From Bdellovibrionales bacterium (GTDB lineage: Bacteria; Pseudomonadota; Alphaproteobacteria; UBA9219), in contig JBAZRW010000003.1 in the NCBI GenBank assembly GCA_041662785.1, positions 143,866 through 207,865 of the forward strand: a stretch of DNA of 64,000 bases, in the 5' to 3' direction. The notes beneath the pieces are model-generated. The model ran no database searches. It was not told the DNA's origin and saw nothing but the letters and a program-made list of their open reading frames with translations. Positions 56,522 through 64,000 of the stretch are shown here, piece after piece. Made by a program: the position numbers and the translations under genes. Each line of letters begins with the position of its first letter. Position 1 is the stretch's first letter.

Positions 56522-58125
56522 CAAAATCAGTACATAAAGGGCAACTTGAATCCCCCGTTGTGGCTTCCCTTCCGACATTGCTGAACGAAGCAGGCATTCC
56601 GACGACAGAAATGCCCGCCGTCAAGGGCGCTGCCCGCGCGCTGTCCATCGACTCCCGTTTCTGGGCCAAAGCCGCTTCCGTTATGGCTGAAAACTATGTG
56701 CGTTGGTCAGCCGTATGGGGTGAGCATGACTCTCCCAACATTTTGATCAAGGCCGTTTTCGCCGCTCGTGATGGGCATGTCTTGCTTTGCACAAGCGTTC
56801 AAGAAACAGGCGGCGTGCTTCCGTCTCAAACACCATTCTTTCCGGCTGCCAATCGGCCAGAACGCACACTTCAGGATATGTTCGGTATTCGTTTTTCCGA
56901 TCATCCCGATCAGCGGCGCTGGCTGCGCCATTTGGCGTGGGGCGAAGATCAGTTTCCTCTCCGCAAGGAGTTTCCGCTGGCGGGAACACCGCAACAGGAA
57001 ACGCCGCCTGATTGCCAATACGCGTTTATTCCGGCTGAAGGGGAGGGGCTCTATGAAATTCCTGTTGGCCCCGTCCATGCTGGCATTATCGAGCCTGGGC
57101 ATTTCCGCTTTTCGGCAATGGGCGAGGATATCCTCAACTTGGAACAGCATCTAGGCTATGTCCACAAAGGCATAGAAAAATGCGCCGAAGGCCGTGATGT
57201 GCAGGGGCTTCTTCGCCTTGCTGCGCGCGTCTCTGGAGACAGCACCGTCACCCATTCATGGGCCGCCTGTCAGGCTTGCGAAAATGCTGTTGGCCTTAAA
57301 GTTCCCGACCGCGCCCTTGTCATCCGCGCCATCCTTTCTGAAAGAGAGCGCATTGCCAATCATCTGGGTGACATTGGCGCTTGCTGTAATGATGTTGGCT
57401 TTGCCTTTGCTCTCGTGCAATTTGGCCGCCTGCGTGAGCTTTGGCAGCGTGATAACGCAACCGTTTTCGGTCATCGCTTTATGATGGATGTTGTAACGGC
57501 GGGCGGCGTAACCCGTGACATCTCGCCAGAGCACGTTGCCTTGCTGCAAAAATCCATCGTTCAGTTACGCAAAGAACTGAAAGAGCTTATCCCCATGCTG
57601 TGCGAATATCCTTCGTTGCAAGACCGCTTCCGCACGACGGGTATCCTATCGCCCCATGTTGCAAGAACCATTGGCGCTCTGGGCTATGTGGCTCGTGCCA
57701 GCGATGAGTGTTGGGACATGCGTCGCGATGCCCCCTATGCTCCGTATCAAAATGTTACAGTCGCCGTGCCTAACTGTAAAGAGGGCGATACGGCAGGACG
57801 CGTGCGCGTGCGTGGCGAGGAGCTTTTCATTTCTCTCGATCTGTTGGATAGCTTCCTATCAAACATGCCGTCAGGCAAAATCAGCGCGGACTTCCACGCC
57901 CCCCAAACAGACTGCTTCGGCGTAGGCTTGGTTGAAGGGTGGAGGGGCGAAACCATCGCCTACGTTCACTTGGATAGCAACGGAACCGTGGCTCGTTATT
58001 TCCCGCGCGATGCAAGCTGGCTCAACTGGCCTGCTCTTGAGGCCCTGATTGGAGGTGTGATCGTTCCCGATTTCCCTCTTTGTAACAAATCCGTCAACGG
58101 CTCGTACTCAGGCCATGATGTTTAA
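56518..58125 (+). CDS. NuoCD-like large subunit lacking Ni-binding cysteines (Ehr-type)
   Basis: The 535-residue protein fuses a NuoC-like domain (ERTLQDMFGIRFSDHPDQRR, residues 115-135) to a NuoD/hydrogenase large subunit. In true group 4 hydrogenases the Ni site uses two CxxC motifs. Here the first motif position reads RVSGDSTVTHS (residues 237-247) and the second reads DFPLCNKSVNGSYSG (about 518-532), so neither Ni-binding CxxC pair is present. Two cysteines at 251 and 254 (CQACE) are out of place. The family pattern matches energy-converting hydrogenase-related (Ehr) complexes, whose electron donor and acceptor are unknown. Catalysis of hydrogen turnover is therefore unlikely. Confidence 0.88.
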   Translation: MTKSVHKGQLESPVVASLPTLLNEAGIPTTEMPAVKGAARALSIDSRFWAKAASVMAENYVRWSAVWGEHDSPNILIKAVFAARDGHVLLCTSVQETGGVLPSQTPFFPAANRPERTLQDMFGIRFSDHPDQRRWLRHLAWGEDQFPLRKEFPLAGTPQQETPPDCQYAFIPAEGEGLYEIPVGPVHAGIIEPGHFRFSAMGEDILNLEQHLGYVHKGIEKCAEGRDVQGLLRLAARVSGDSTVTHSWAACQACENAVGLKVPDRALVIRAILSERERIANHLGDIGACCNDVGFAFALVQFGRLRELWQRDNATVFGHRFMMDVVTAGGVTRDISPEHVALLQKSIVQLRKELKELIPMLCEYPSLQDRFRTTGILSPHVARTIGALGYVARASDECWDMRRDAPYAPYQNVTVAVPNCKEGDTAGRVRVRGEELFISLDLLDSFLSNMPSGKISADFHAPQTDCFGVGLVEGWRGETIAYVHLDSNGTVARYFPRDASWLNWPALEALIGGVIVPDFPLCNKSVNGSYSGHDV

Positions 58126-58180
58126 GACAGGGTCGTTTCACCTTTTCGCAGTTTAACTCTTAGCTCATCGGATTGCTTCC

Positions 58181-58690
58181 ATGTTTCACGTTCTTTTCAA
58201 AAGCTTCAAAACGGGCTGTTTAACAGAAAAACTGCCCCCCCGTGATGAGTCTCTCGATCAAGTCGGTGAGGCTTGCCGCGAAGAGATTGCGCGTCTCTTC
58301 GGCAAAAGCATGGCCGTTCGCATGGTTGATGCGGGATCCTGCAATGGATGCGAGCTTGAAATGCACGCGGTCAACAACGGTTTTTACGATATTGAGCGTT
58401 TTGGTATTCACTTCGTCGCCTCCCCCCGTCATGCCGATCTTTTGTTGGTAACGGGGCCTGTGTCGCGTCACATGCAAGCTGCGCTGAAACGCACCTATGA
58501 CGCAACCCCTTCGCCCAAGGTCGTAATCGCGATGGGGGATTGCGCCGCATGCGGCGGCGAGTTTGGCGTGTCCTATGCTAGTTGTGGGGCTGTCTCGAAC
58601 GTCATCCCCGTGGATGCCGTTATTCGCGGCTGTCCTCCGACCCCTCTACAACTCCTTCAGGGAATTTTGGAAGTTCTTAAGGCTCGTTGA
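58181..58690 (+). CDS. NuoB/HyfI-like iron-sulfur small subunit
   Basis: The 169-residue protein keeps the four cysteines for the N2-type 4Fe-4S cluster: C54 and C57 (AGSCNGCELE), C121 (GDCAACGG, with an extra C124) and C151 (RGCPPTP). It should pass electrons to the large subunit cavity. A gap of 55 bases separates it from the large-subunit gene, unlike the overlaps before it. No ferredoxin-like subunit (HyfA/HyfH/NuoI type) follows, so the electron input is not encoded here. About 270 bases without a gene follow. Confidence 0.92.
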   Translation: MFHVLFKSFKTGCLTEKLPPRDESLDQVGEACREEIARLFGKSMAVRMVDAGSCNGCELEMHAVNNGFYDIERFGIHFVASPRHADLLLVTGPVSRHMQAALKRTYDATPSPKVVIAMGDCAACGGEFGVSYASCGAVSNVIPVDAVIRGCPPTPLQLLQGILEVLKAR

Positions 58691-58962
58691 TAGCTTTTTG
58701 AGTCGGCTTTTCAGAATCCCACCCCGGTGGACACCTCTTGTTGCATAAAGGCAAAAAAAGGGGGGGGCAAAAAATTCGTTTACACTTATTTTACTTGTAA
58801 TCGAATAAGGTTTGAATACTAATCATTAACCATGATTTCTTCCTCCGTTTTCGTCGTGGATGCCTGTAATCTTGTGGTTTTCCTGAATGAATCCAGCCCC
58901 CTTGATTCTGTTTAATGTGTCAAATCCTTGTCTCACTTCTTAAGCTTTTGCAGGAGTTCCCA

Positions 58963-59505
58963 ATGAAAAGAGTTTTCCTTACACGCGTTCTTGTTTGTGC
59001 TGGTTTCTTTGCCCTTGTTTGTGGCATGGCGGCTCCAGCACAAGCTGTTGATCAAGCGGATTTGATGGTTGCGCTTAAAACCACACCGCTTCTAACGAAT
59101 AAACTATCGGGCAGTGCCGTTATGGCGGTTGTGTTTGATCCCGCTGATGCAGCATCAAAAGCAGAGGCTGATTCGCTTAAAGCACTTCTCGATGCAGGGA
59201 TCGACGCACCAGGTGGTGTTAAAATCACGGGGATGATGGTTCCTGTCGCCGAGGTTGGCAGTAAGCTTTCTTCCGCCAAGCTGGCCTTCATTACAAAGGG
59301 GGCTTGTACGGCTCCAGTGAGCACAGCGGCAAACGCGGCGGGTGTGTTGTCGATGTCAACCGATCTTGACTGCGTAAAAGGCAATAAGTGCATTCTAGGT
59401 ATCGTCACGAAGCCAAGCGTTGAAATCTACTACAGCAAAACGGCAGCCGATGCAGCCAAAGTTGGCTTTGCGCAGGCGTTCACCATGCTCGTCAAACAAA
59501 TCTAA
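58963..59505 (+). CDS. small secreted protein, possibly YfiR-like
   Basis: The 180-residue protein has a clear signal peptide (MKRVFLTRVLVCAGFFALVC then GMAAPAQA) and a CAGGAG site 7 bases before the ATG at 58963. The mature part ends with a two-cysteine segment (MSTDLDCVKGNKCILGIV) and VEIYYSKTAADAAKVGFAQ. Proteins of the YfiR/DUF4154 type are small periplasmic proteins often encoded next to a TonB-dependent receptor and a signalling protein, as here, but my match is by layout and general style, not by a firm motif. It is the first of a three-gene set. Confidence 0.55.
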   Translation: MKRVFLTRVLVCAGFFALVCGMAAPAQAVDQADLMVALKTTPLLTNKLSGSAVMAVVFDPADAASKAEADSLKALLDAGIDAPGGVKITGMMVPVAEVGSKLSSAKLAFITKGACTAPVSTAANAAGVLSMSTDLDCVKGNKCILGIVTKPSVEIYYSKTAADAAKVGFAQAFTMLVKQI

Positions 59506-59552
59506 TATCTTTATCTGACAACGATCCAGAAAATACCCAAAGGAGTTACACT

Positions 59553-61580
59553 ATGAAAAAATCATCTCTTTTCCTCTGCTCCATGTGCGCTTTTGCTGTA
59601 GCCATGTCATGCGGGACCTCAAGTCGTGCGAACGCTATGGACTATGGTTCATTAGAGGCGTTGTTCGGTGAACCGGTTACCACAAACGCCACGGGCACAC
59701 CCCAACGCGCTAGTGAAGTTGCAGCGAACATGACCATCATTACGGCCGATCAAATCCGTCAATCGGGAAACCGCAGCATTCCTGAAATTATTGGTCAATA
59801 TGTTACTGGTGTCGATGTTTTAAGAACCTCTTTAGGTGATTATGATGTTGGCGTTCGTGGACATCAGATGGTTTTCCAATCACGCCTTCTCGTTCTCGTT
59901 GATGGCCGTCAGGTTTTTATTGATGACTATTCCCGCACGGTCTGGAACAATCTCCCCGTCAACATTGACGATGTGCGTCAAATTGAGGTTGTGAAGGGGC
60001 CCGCTTCGGCTCTCTTTGGCTCAAACGCCGCCAGTGGTGTTGTCAACATCATCACCTATAGCCCCGTCAGCGATAAAAACAACGTTGCGGCTGTAAGCTT
60101 GGGGACGCAGAATTCGCTAACAGGCGATGCAACGGTTACCAAGAATGGGACGTGGGGTGGCACTAAATTCTCGGCGGGTGGGTTAAGCGCCGATGAGTTT
60201 AAGACCGGCCATGCGGCAAACGACTCTTCCATCATTTATTCGCCAGAACGTCGTTTTGCCTCCAACAGCTCTGTGTTTAATTTAACGCCTGATCTGACAG
60301 CCAACATGGAAGTGACGGCATCGGAGAGTAAGCAGAATGTGGCTTTGTCTGCTTTCAACTCCGTAGGTGCGGAGGATACGGCGACGTATTCGGCGCGTGG
60401 TGGGTTCAATTGGCAGACAGATTACGGCATGATCACGTCCGACACCTACTTCAATCACGCCTATGACACCATCTACTCATCGATATCGACCACCATTCCT
60501 TTTGGTCTGACAACCGACTTAGTTGTTAGCAGCTTGAACGACCAGTTCAAGGTTGGCTCTGATCACACGTTCCGTACTGGCCTTGAATATCGTCATAAAG
60601 ACTTTAGGCTGACAGCCTACCAGATCGCACCCGGATCGCCCGCGTATCATGAGGACAACTATGCGGCAAGCGGAACATGGTTATGGCAGATCGCTAACAA
60701 CTTATCGCTGACCAATGCGGTTCGGTTTGACCATCTGGACATGAACATGACGGGACAAATCCCGACTGTGACTATGTTCTCGGACTCTGACTATAGCCAT
60801 GCCATCAATACATGGAGTGCGAATTCCGCTCTGGCTTATAAGATGACGGATCTTGATACCTTCCGTTTGTCCTATGGGCGTGGCGTGCAAATGCCCAGCT
60901 TGCTGCAAAGCGGCTCTAACTTCCATACTTTGAACGGGGCCACCCCTGTTTCTCTGGAAGGGAGCGGGGATCTTAAACCAACGATTACGCAAAGCTATGA
61001 GGTTGCCTATGATCGTAAGATTGCCCCCATCTACTCGACAGCAAAACTGGCGACCTTCTATGTTATGTCGCAGGATGTAGCCTCTTTCGTCAACAACGGC
61101 ATGCAAAATGTCAACGGTTCTGTGGTTGATTTAATCAAGGCCGAAAACATTGGCGAGAGTCAGTCTTACGGTGGCGAAATTGCTTTAACGGGTAATCACA
61201 ACGGGTTCCGTTGGGATGCCAGCTATAGCTTAGCTAAGGTGATCGATTCAGCCAGTGTTCTTGCTAATCAGGATTACCAAGGCTCTTCGCCAGAGCATCA
61301 CTTCCGCTTTGGTCTCGGTTATACCTATAAGGATTGGGAGTTTGACGCGAATAGTCAGGTTATGTCCTCAACAAAAATCTTGCGTGACGCAACGGGTGCT
61401 GGTGCTATCCCCATTCCTGTTTCGGAATACATGACGGTTGGGGCGCGGGTTGGCTACAACCTGATGGACAACCTGAATGTCGCGGTTTCTGGAACCAACC
61501 TTAATCGTCACACAATTGGAACAAGCCCGTATCCAGCTGTTGAGCGTCAGGCTTTTGTCACGCTTACGGGTAAGTTCTAA
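59553..61580 (+). CDS. TonB-dependent outer-membrane receptor
   Basis: The 675-residue protein has a signal peptide (MKKSSLFLCSMCAFAVAMSC), a plug domain (NMTIITADQIRQSGNRSIPE, RQIEVVKGPASALFGSNAAS, GVVNIIT) and a beta-barrel ending in the aromatic VERQAFVTLTGKF, as required for outer-membrane insertion. It should import a chelated metal, vitamin or other ligand using TonB energy. I see no riboswitch or Fur-like site in the 47-base gap before it. AAAGGAG precedes the ATG. The ligand cannot be read from sequence. Confidence 0.93.
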   Translation: MKKSSLFLCSMCAFAVAMSCGTSSRANAMDYGSLEALFGEPVTTNATGTPQRASEVAANMTIITADQIRQSGNRSIPEIIGQYVTGVDVLRTSLGDYDVGVRGHQMVFQSRLLVLVDGRQVFIDDYSRTVWNNLPVNIDDVRQIEVVKGPASALFGSNAASGVVNIITYSPVSDKNNVAAVSLGTQNSLTGDATVTKNGTWGGTKFSAGGLSADEFKTGHAANDSSIIYSPERRFASNSSVFNLTPDLTANMEVTASESKQNVALSAFNSVGAEDTATYSARGGFNWQTDYGMITSDTYFNHAYDTIYSSISTTIPFGLTTDLVVSSLNDQFKVGSDHTFRTGLEYRHKDFRLTAYQIAPGSPAYHEDNYAASGTWLWQIANNLSLTNAVRFDHLDMNMTGQIPTVTMFSDSDYSHAINTWSANSALAYKMTDLDTFRLSYGRGVQMPSLLQSGSNFHTLNGATPVSLEGSGDLKPTITQSYEVAYDRKIAPIYSTAKLATFYVMSQDVASFVNNGMQNVNGSVVDLIKAENIGESQSYGGEIALTGNHNGFRWDASYSLAKVIDSASVLANQDYQGSSPEHHFRFGLGYTYKDWEFDANSQVMSSTKILRDATGAGAIPIPVSEYMTVGARVGYNLMDNLNVAVSGTNLNRHTIGTSPYPAVERQAFVTLTGKF

Positions 61581-61613
61581 ACTAACGGACGTACAATAAA
61601 TAAGGGGGTAGGG

Positions 61614-63320
61614 ATGGCATCGAACAGGTTCTCAACGGTCAATTGGCCTTTTGCGGTTAAGTTTGCCATCCCCGCTCTTCTTGTTTTTGCACTACTTATT
61701 TTTGTCGAGTTTCTTGGCCTTAACACCATTGGGCTCCTCAAAAATAGTATGGAAGACATTACGGAGCATAAATTTTCTTCAAATGTTCTTTTGTCGGATG
61801 TTGTTCAACAGTTCAGAGATGCCAATGGTCAGCTGCAGCAGATGCAACTGAACCAAGCCGCTGAAATTAAGCAGGATGTTACAAAATCAGCAAAAGATAT
61901 CGGTGATAAACTTGATGGCGTTGTCGCATCGCTTGAGCTTTACAAAAATCAGTATGCAGCCAAAGAAAATATCGCAAAAATAGATGACGCCATCGTCAAC
62001 GTCAAAACGTACAAAGATGCCGTTGCTTTTGTCGCCAGCATGCTGGACGTTGATTTTAAAACGACGGTCAATTTTCTCGTCCCTATCTCAAAAGCCTACA
62101 ATAAAACGCTTGAGGACATTAACGTCATCGCCGCCACGTGCCTTAAAGATTCACAGGTTGTTTCTAAAGAGGCTATTCTGACCGTGTCAGAAGAAAAACA
62201 AACAATGTTTCTAACAAGCGTTATAGCTGTTATTTTTGTTCTCCTCGTTACATTATTGATTGTTCTTTCAACCGTTCGCTCAATTCAGCGTTTATCCAAG
62301 GCAACGCGACAGCTTGCTGATGGGGAAATGAACATTGATATTAATGGGCTTAAACGTAAGGACGAACTTGGACAATTGGTCGATGCCTTATCCATATTCC
62401 GCGACAATATGGAGCGGGTTAATGCGCTGAAAGGCGAACAAGAACGCGCCGAAGAGAAAGCGCGCGAAGCTAAAAAACAAGCGCTCATGTCCTTGGCCCA
62501 AGATTTGGAACATGATGTAGGCGGCCTTGTTAGCGAAGTCGCCGCGACGACAAAGACGATGATGGATGAAGCTATTTTGTTGGCCAAGTCAGCGGAGGCC
62601 ATGTCTGCACAGGCCAATGAAGCATCCTTGATTTCAGGTCAAACCATGGAGGAGGCTCGTCACACAAGTGAAGTAACGCAGAATCTGACAAAATCTAGCC
62701 ATGAGATTTCAGATCAGGTTTCCTCAAGTGCCACCATGGCCAAAAGCGTTTCCCAATCTGTTGATACAGCACGACACAAGATTGATACCTTGTCAGGGGT
62801 GACGGATCAAATTAGTAAGGTTACGGACGTCATTACATCCATTGCCAGCAAAACAAAGTTGTTGTCACTCAATGCCACCATTGAGGCAGCACGAGCAGGC
62901 GAGATGGGGAAAGGCTTTGCCGTTGTCGCCTCGGAAGTCAAGCAACTGGCTAATCAAACAGAGGTCGCGACGGGCGAAATCTCGACGAACATCGCGCAGG
63001 TTCAAACGGAAACACACACCACGGTATCCTCCTTTGTTTCTATTCAGGAAATGGTCAGAAAACTAAGTGAATCGTCCGCCATGGGCGCCTCTGCCGTCGC
63101 TGAGCAGCTGACAATTACGCAGGAAATCACACAAGCTGTCGAAAGAGCAAGCCAAAGTGCAGAATCGATCAACAGGATTCTAGAGCAAACTAAACACGAT
63201 GCTGAAAGTACAGGGGCTTCGGCTCAATCAGTGAGCAAGGGGCTTAACTCATTGCATGCGAAGGCTAACCAACTGCGTGAGAGCGTAGGCGCCTTCATTC
63301 ACCAAATTAGCAGTTATTAA
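61614..63320 (+). CDS. methyl-accepting chemotaxis protein
   Basis: The 568-residue protein has a first membrane helix (about 15-40), a periplasmic helical sensor region of about 150 residues (coiled, Lys-rich), a second helix (about 197-220), a HAMP domain (RSIQRLSKATRQLADGEMNI), and a signalling domain with the hairpin tip IASKTKLLSLNATIEAARAG followed by KGFAVVASEVKQLANQT. No C-terminal CheR pentapeptide is seen. It starts 33 bases after the receptor stop, so both are probably expressed together. No other chemotaxis genes are in the window. Confidence 0.95.
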   Translation: MASNRFSTVNWPFAVKFAIPALLVFALLIFVEFLGLNTIGLLKNSMEDITEHKFSSNVLLSDVVQQFRDANGQLQQMQLNQAAEIKQDVTKSAKDIGDKLDGVVASLELYKNQYAAKENIAKIDDAIVNVKTYKDAVAFVASMLDVDFKTTVNFLVPISKAYNKTLEDINVIAATCLKDSQVVSKEAILTVSEEKQTMFLTSVIAVIFVLLVTLLIVLSTVRSIQRLSKATRQLADGEMNIDINGLKRKDELGQLVDALSIFRDNMERVNALKGEQERAEEKAREAKKQALMSLAQDLEHDVGGLVSEVAATTKTMMDEAILLAKSAEAMSAQANEASLISGQTMEEARHTSEVTQNLTKSSHEISDQVSSSATMAKSVSQSVDTARHKIDTLSGVTDQISKVTDVITSIASKTKLLSLNATIEAARAGEMGKGFAVVASEVKQLANQTEVATGEISTNIAQVQTETHTTVSSFVSIQEMVRKLSESSAMGASAVAEQLTITQEITQAVERASQSAESINRILEQTKHDAESTGASAQSVSKGLNSLHAKANQLRESVGAFIHQISSY

Positions 63321-63392
63321 TTTAGATTGCGCGCTTAGCTGAAGCCCCCTTCAGTCATTAGAGCTGGGGTTGTCTCTCTTGCAGAGGTAATT

Positions 63393-63479
63393 TGGTGCGG
63401 GCGGGGGGAATTGAACCCCCACGGGCTTACGCCCAACGGATTTTAAGTCCGTTGCGTCTACCGATTCCGCCACGCCCGC
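63393..63479 (-). tRNA. tRNA-Leu (anticodon TAA)
   Basis: An 87-base class II tRNA: acceptor GCGGGCG/CGCCCGC, anticodon loop CTTAAAA on a CAACGGA/TCCGTTG stem, a long variable arm (GGGCGTAAGCCC), T-loop and encoded CCA. Confidence 0.95.
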
Positions 63480-63683
63480 TTTAGCGCCTTTCTTATAACG
63501 ATAAGGGTGCTTTTTGCCAAGCACGCTCTTTTCAAAGGCAGTCCCAATAGCATGAAAAGCTGTAAGAGCTGGGGGAGGGTAGCCTTTCCTCAATAAAAGG
63601 CCTGTTTTAGCCTATTTTTCTCTGGCCTATTGCTGGGTAAGGAATTATTAGAAATCCTCGATTATACTATGCTTCCTTCTATG

Positions 63684-63760
63684 TGCCCTTAGCTCAGCTG
63701 GATAGAGCAACTGCCTTCTAAGCAGTAGGTCAGAGGTTCAATTCCTCTAGGGCACACCAA
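63684..63760 (+). tRNA. tRNA-Arg (anticodon TCT)
   Basis: Complete cloverleaf: acceptor GTGCCCT/AGGGCAC, anticodon loop CTTCTAA, T-loop TTCAATT, encoded CCA. It is followed by a terminator and then a transposase remnant or gene end. Confidence 0.95.
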
Positions 63761-63792
63761 TTCATCAAGCAATATCAAATTGATACGAAGCA

Positions 63793-63822
63793 AAAGGACG
63801 GGATGAAAATCCCGCCCTTTCC
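63793..63822 (+). terminator. tRNA-Arg terminator
   Basis: AAAGGACGGGAT (63793-63804) pairs with ATCCCGCCCTTT (63809-63820) over a GAAA loop with one mismatch. Confidence 0.75.
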
Positions 63823-63910
63823 TTATGTCAACACTATGTCAACAAAACACCTTGATTTTGTGGCGGCAAAAGGGGCTCTACCCCAAAGGATGGGGCAAGG
63901 GATGATGAGA

Positions 63911-64000
63911 TCATAGCGAGGCCGCCTTCAGGTGGCCACATAAAACAATCACACGCAGTCTGTAGTTCTCGAAGTTCCTGAAGCCATAGGCGCGGCGCTG
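63911..64000 (-). mobile_element. C-terminal end of an ISL3-family transposase (window edge)
   Basis: Read leftward from 64000 the only frame gives QRRAYGFRNFENYRLRVIVL followed by CGHLKAASL and a stop at 63911. The RAYGFRNFENYRLRV segment is a typical end of ISL3-type DDE transposases. Only 29 codons are inside the window, so whether the element is complete cannot be told. The terminal inverted repeat should lie within the bases just left of 63911. Confidence 0.7.

Noticed and set aside
51417..58690. Functional [NiFe] hydrogenase 4
   Set aside because: The large subunit has neither CxxC Ni-binding motif, and no maturation or formate dehydrogenase genes are present.
58690..58962. Terminator or gene after the iron-sulfur subunit
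   Set aside because: The G-run and A-run near 58755 form no clear hairpin, and no frame has a start and ribosome site.
63823..63910. Start of an integrase gene after tRNA-Arg
   Set aside because: No frame of useful length or integrase motif is visible before the transposase end.

Overview
The window looks like chromosomal DNA from a deep-branching alphaproteobacterium of moderate G+C. This assignment is an inference from gene content and protein style, and I cannot name a genus. It carries core genes of transcription, translation, ATP synthesis, fatty-acid, tryptophan, purine, quinone and LPS-heptose synthesis. Several operons that are normally tightly conserved are broken up or contain inserted genes, and palindromic repeats are scattered between the genes.

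Layout. 1-8.2 kb: start of a Bax-inhibitor-1 protein (cut by the window edge), an MscS channel, trpBA, an orphan solute-binding lipoprotein and RNase E/G. 8.2-18.2 kb: rpoB and rpoC with a leader and terminator; a GIY-YIG protein, a palindromic repeat and an unknown gene sit between them. 18.4-21.5 kb: an unknown membrane protein, an AhpD-like protein, lipA and ung. 21.5-25.8 kb: tRNA-Gly, a second tRNA-Gly copy broken by a structured insert, then tRNA-Trp, secE, nusG, a second orphan binding protein, a leader-like hairpin, rplK and rplA. 26.3-33.4 kb: fabDG, hldD, a small ORF, hldE, a degenerate GGDEF protein and purEK. 33.5-41.4 kb: an SNF2/SWIM helicase, trpS, murJ, a prepilin-peptidase-like protein and a fasciclin protein. 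41.4-46.5 kb: a broken tRNA-Pro tail, an intact tRNA-Pro, an unknown gene, ispB, a methyltransferase and guaA. 46.5-50.5 kb: a secreted unknown and atpG-x-atpD-atpC. 50.5-51.4 kb: repeats. 51.4-58.7 kb: six genes of a hydrogenase-4/complex-I-like membrane complex. 58.9-63.3 kb: a secreted protein, a TonB-dependent receptor and a chemoreceptor. The end holds tRNA-Leu, tRNA-Arg and the tail of an ISL3-type transposase.

The most unusual signals are four. (1) Two related 87-bp and 114-bp structured elements are each inserted just after TTCGA of a tRNA T-loop, one in a tRNA-Gly copy and one in a tRNA-Pro tail, with no target-site duplication visible. (2) The hydrogenase-like large subunit lacks the expected Ni-binding cysteines although its small subunit keeps the cluster cysteines, which fits an energy-converting hydrogenase-related (Ehr) complex and not a hydrogenase. 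(3) A binding-protein gene lies between two near-identical 70-bp copies of the RNase E/G gene end. (4) Genes are missing from or added to rpoBC, nusG-rplKA, atp and fab operons that are usually fixed.
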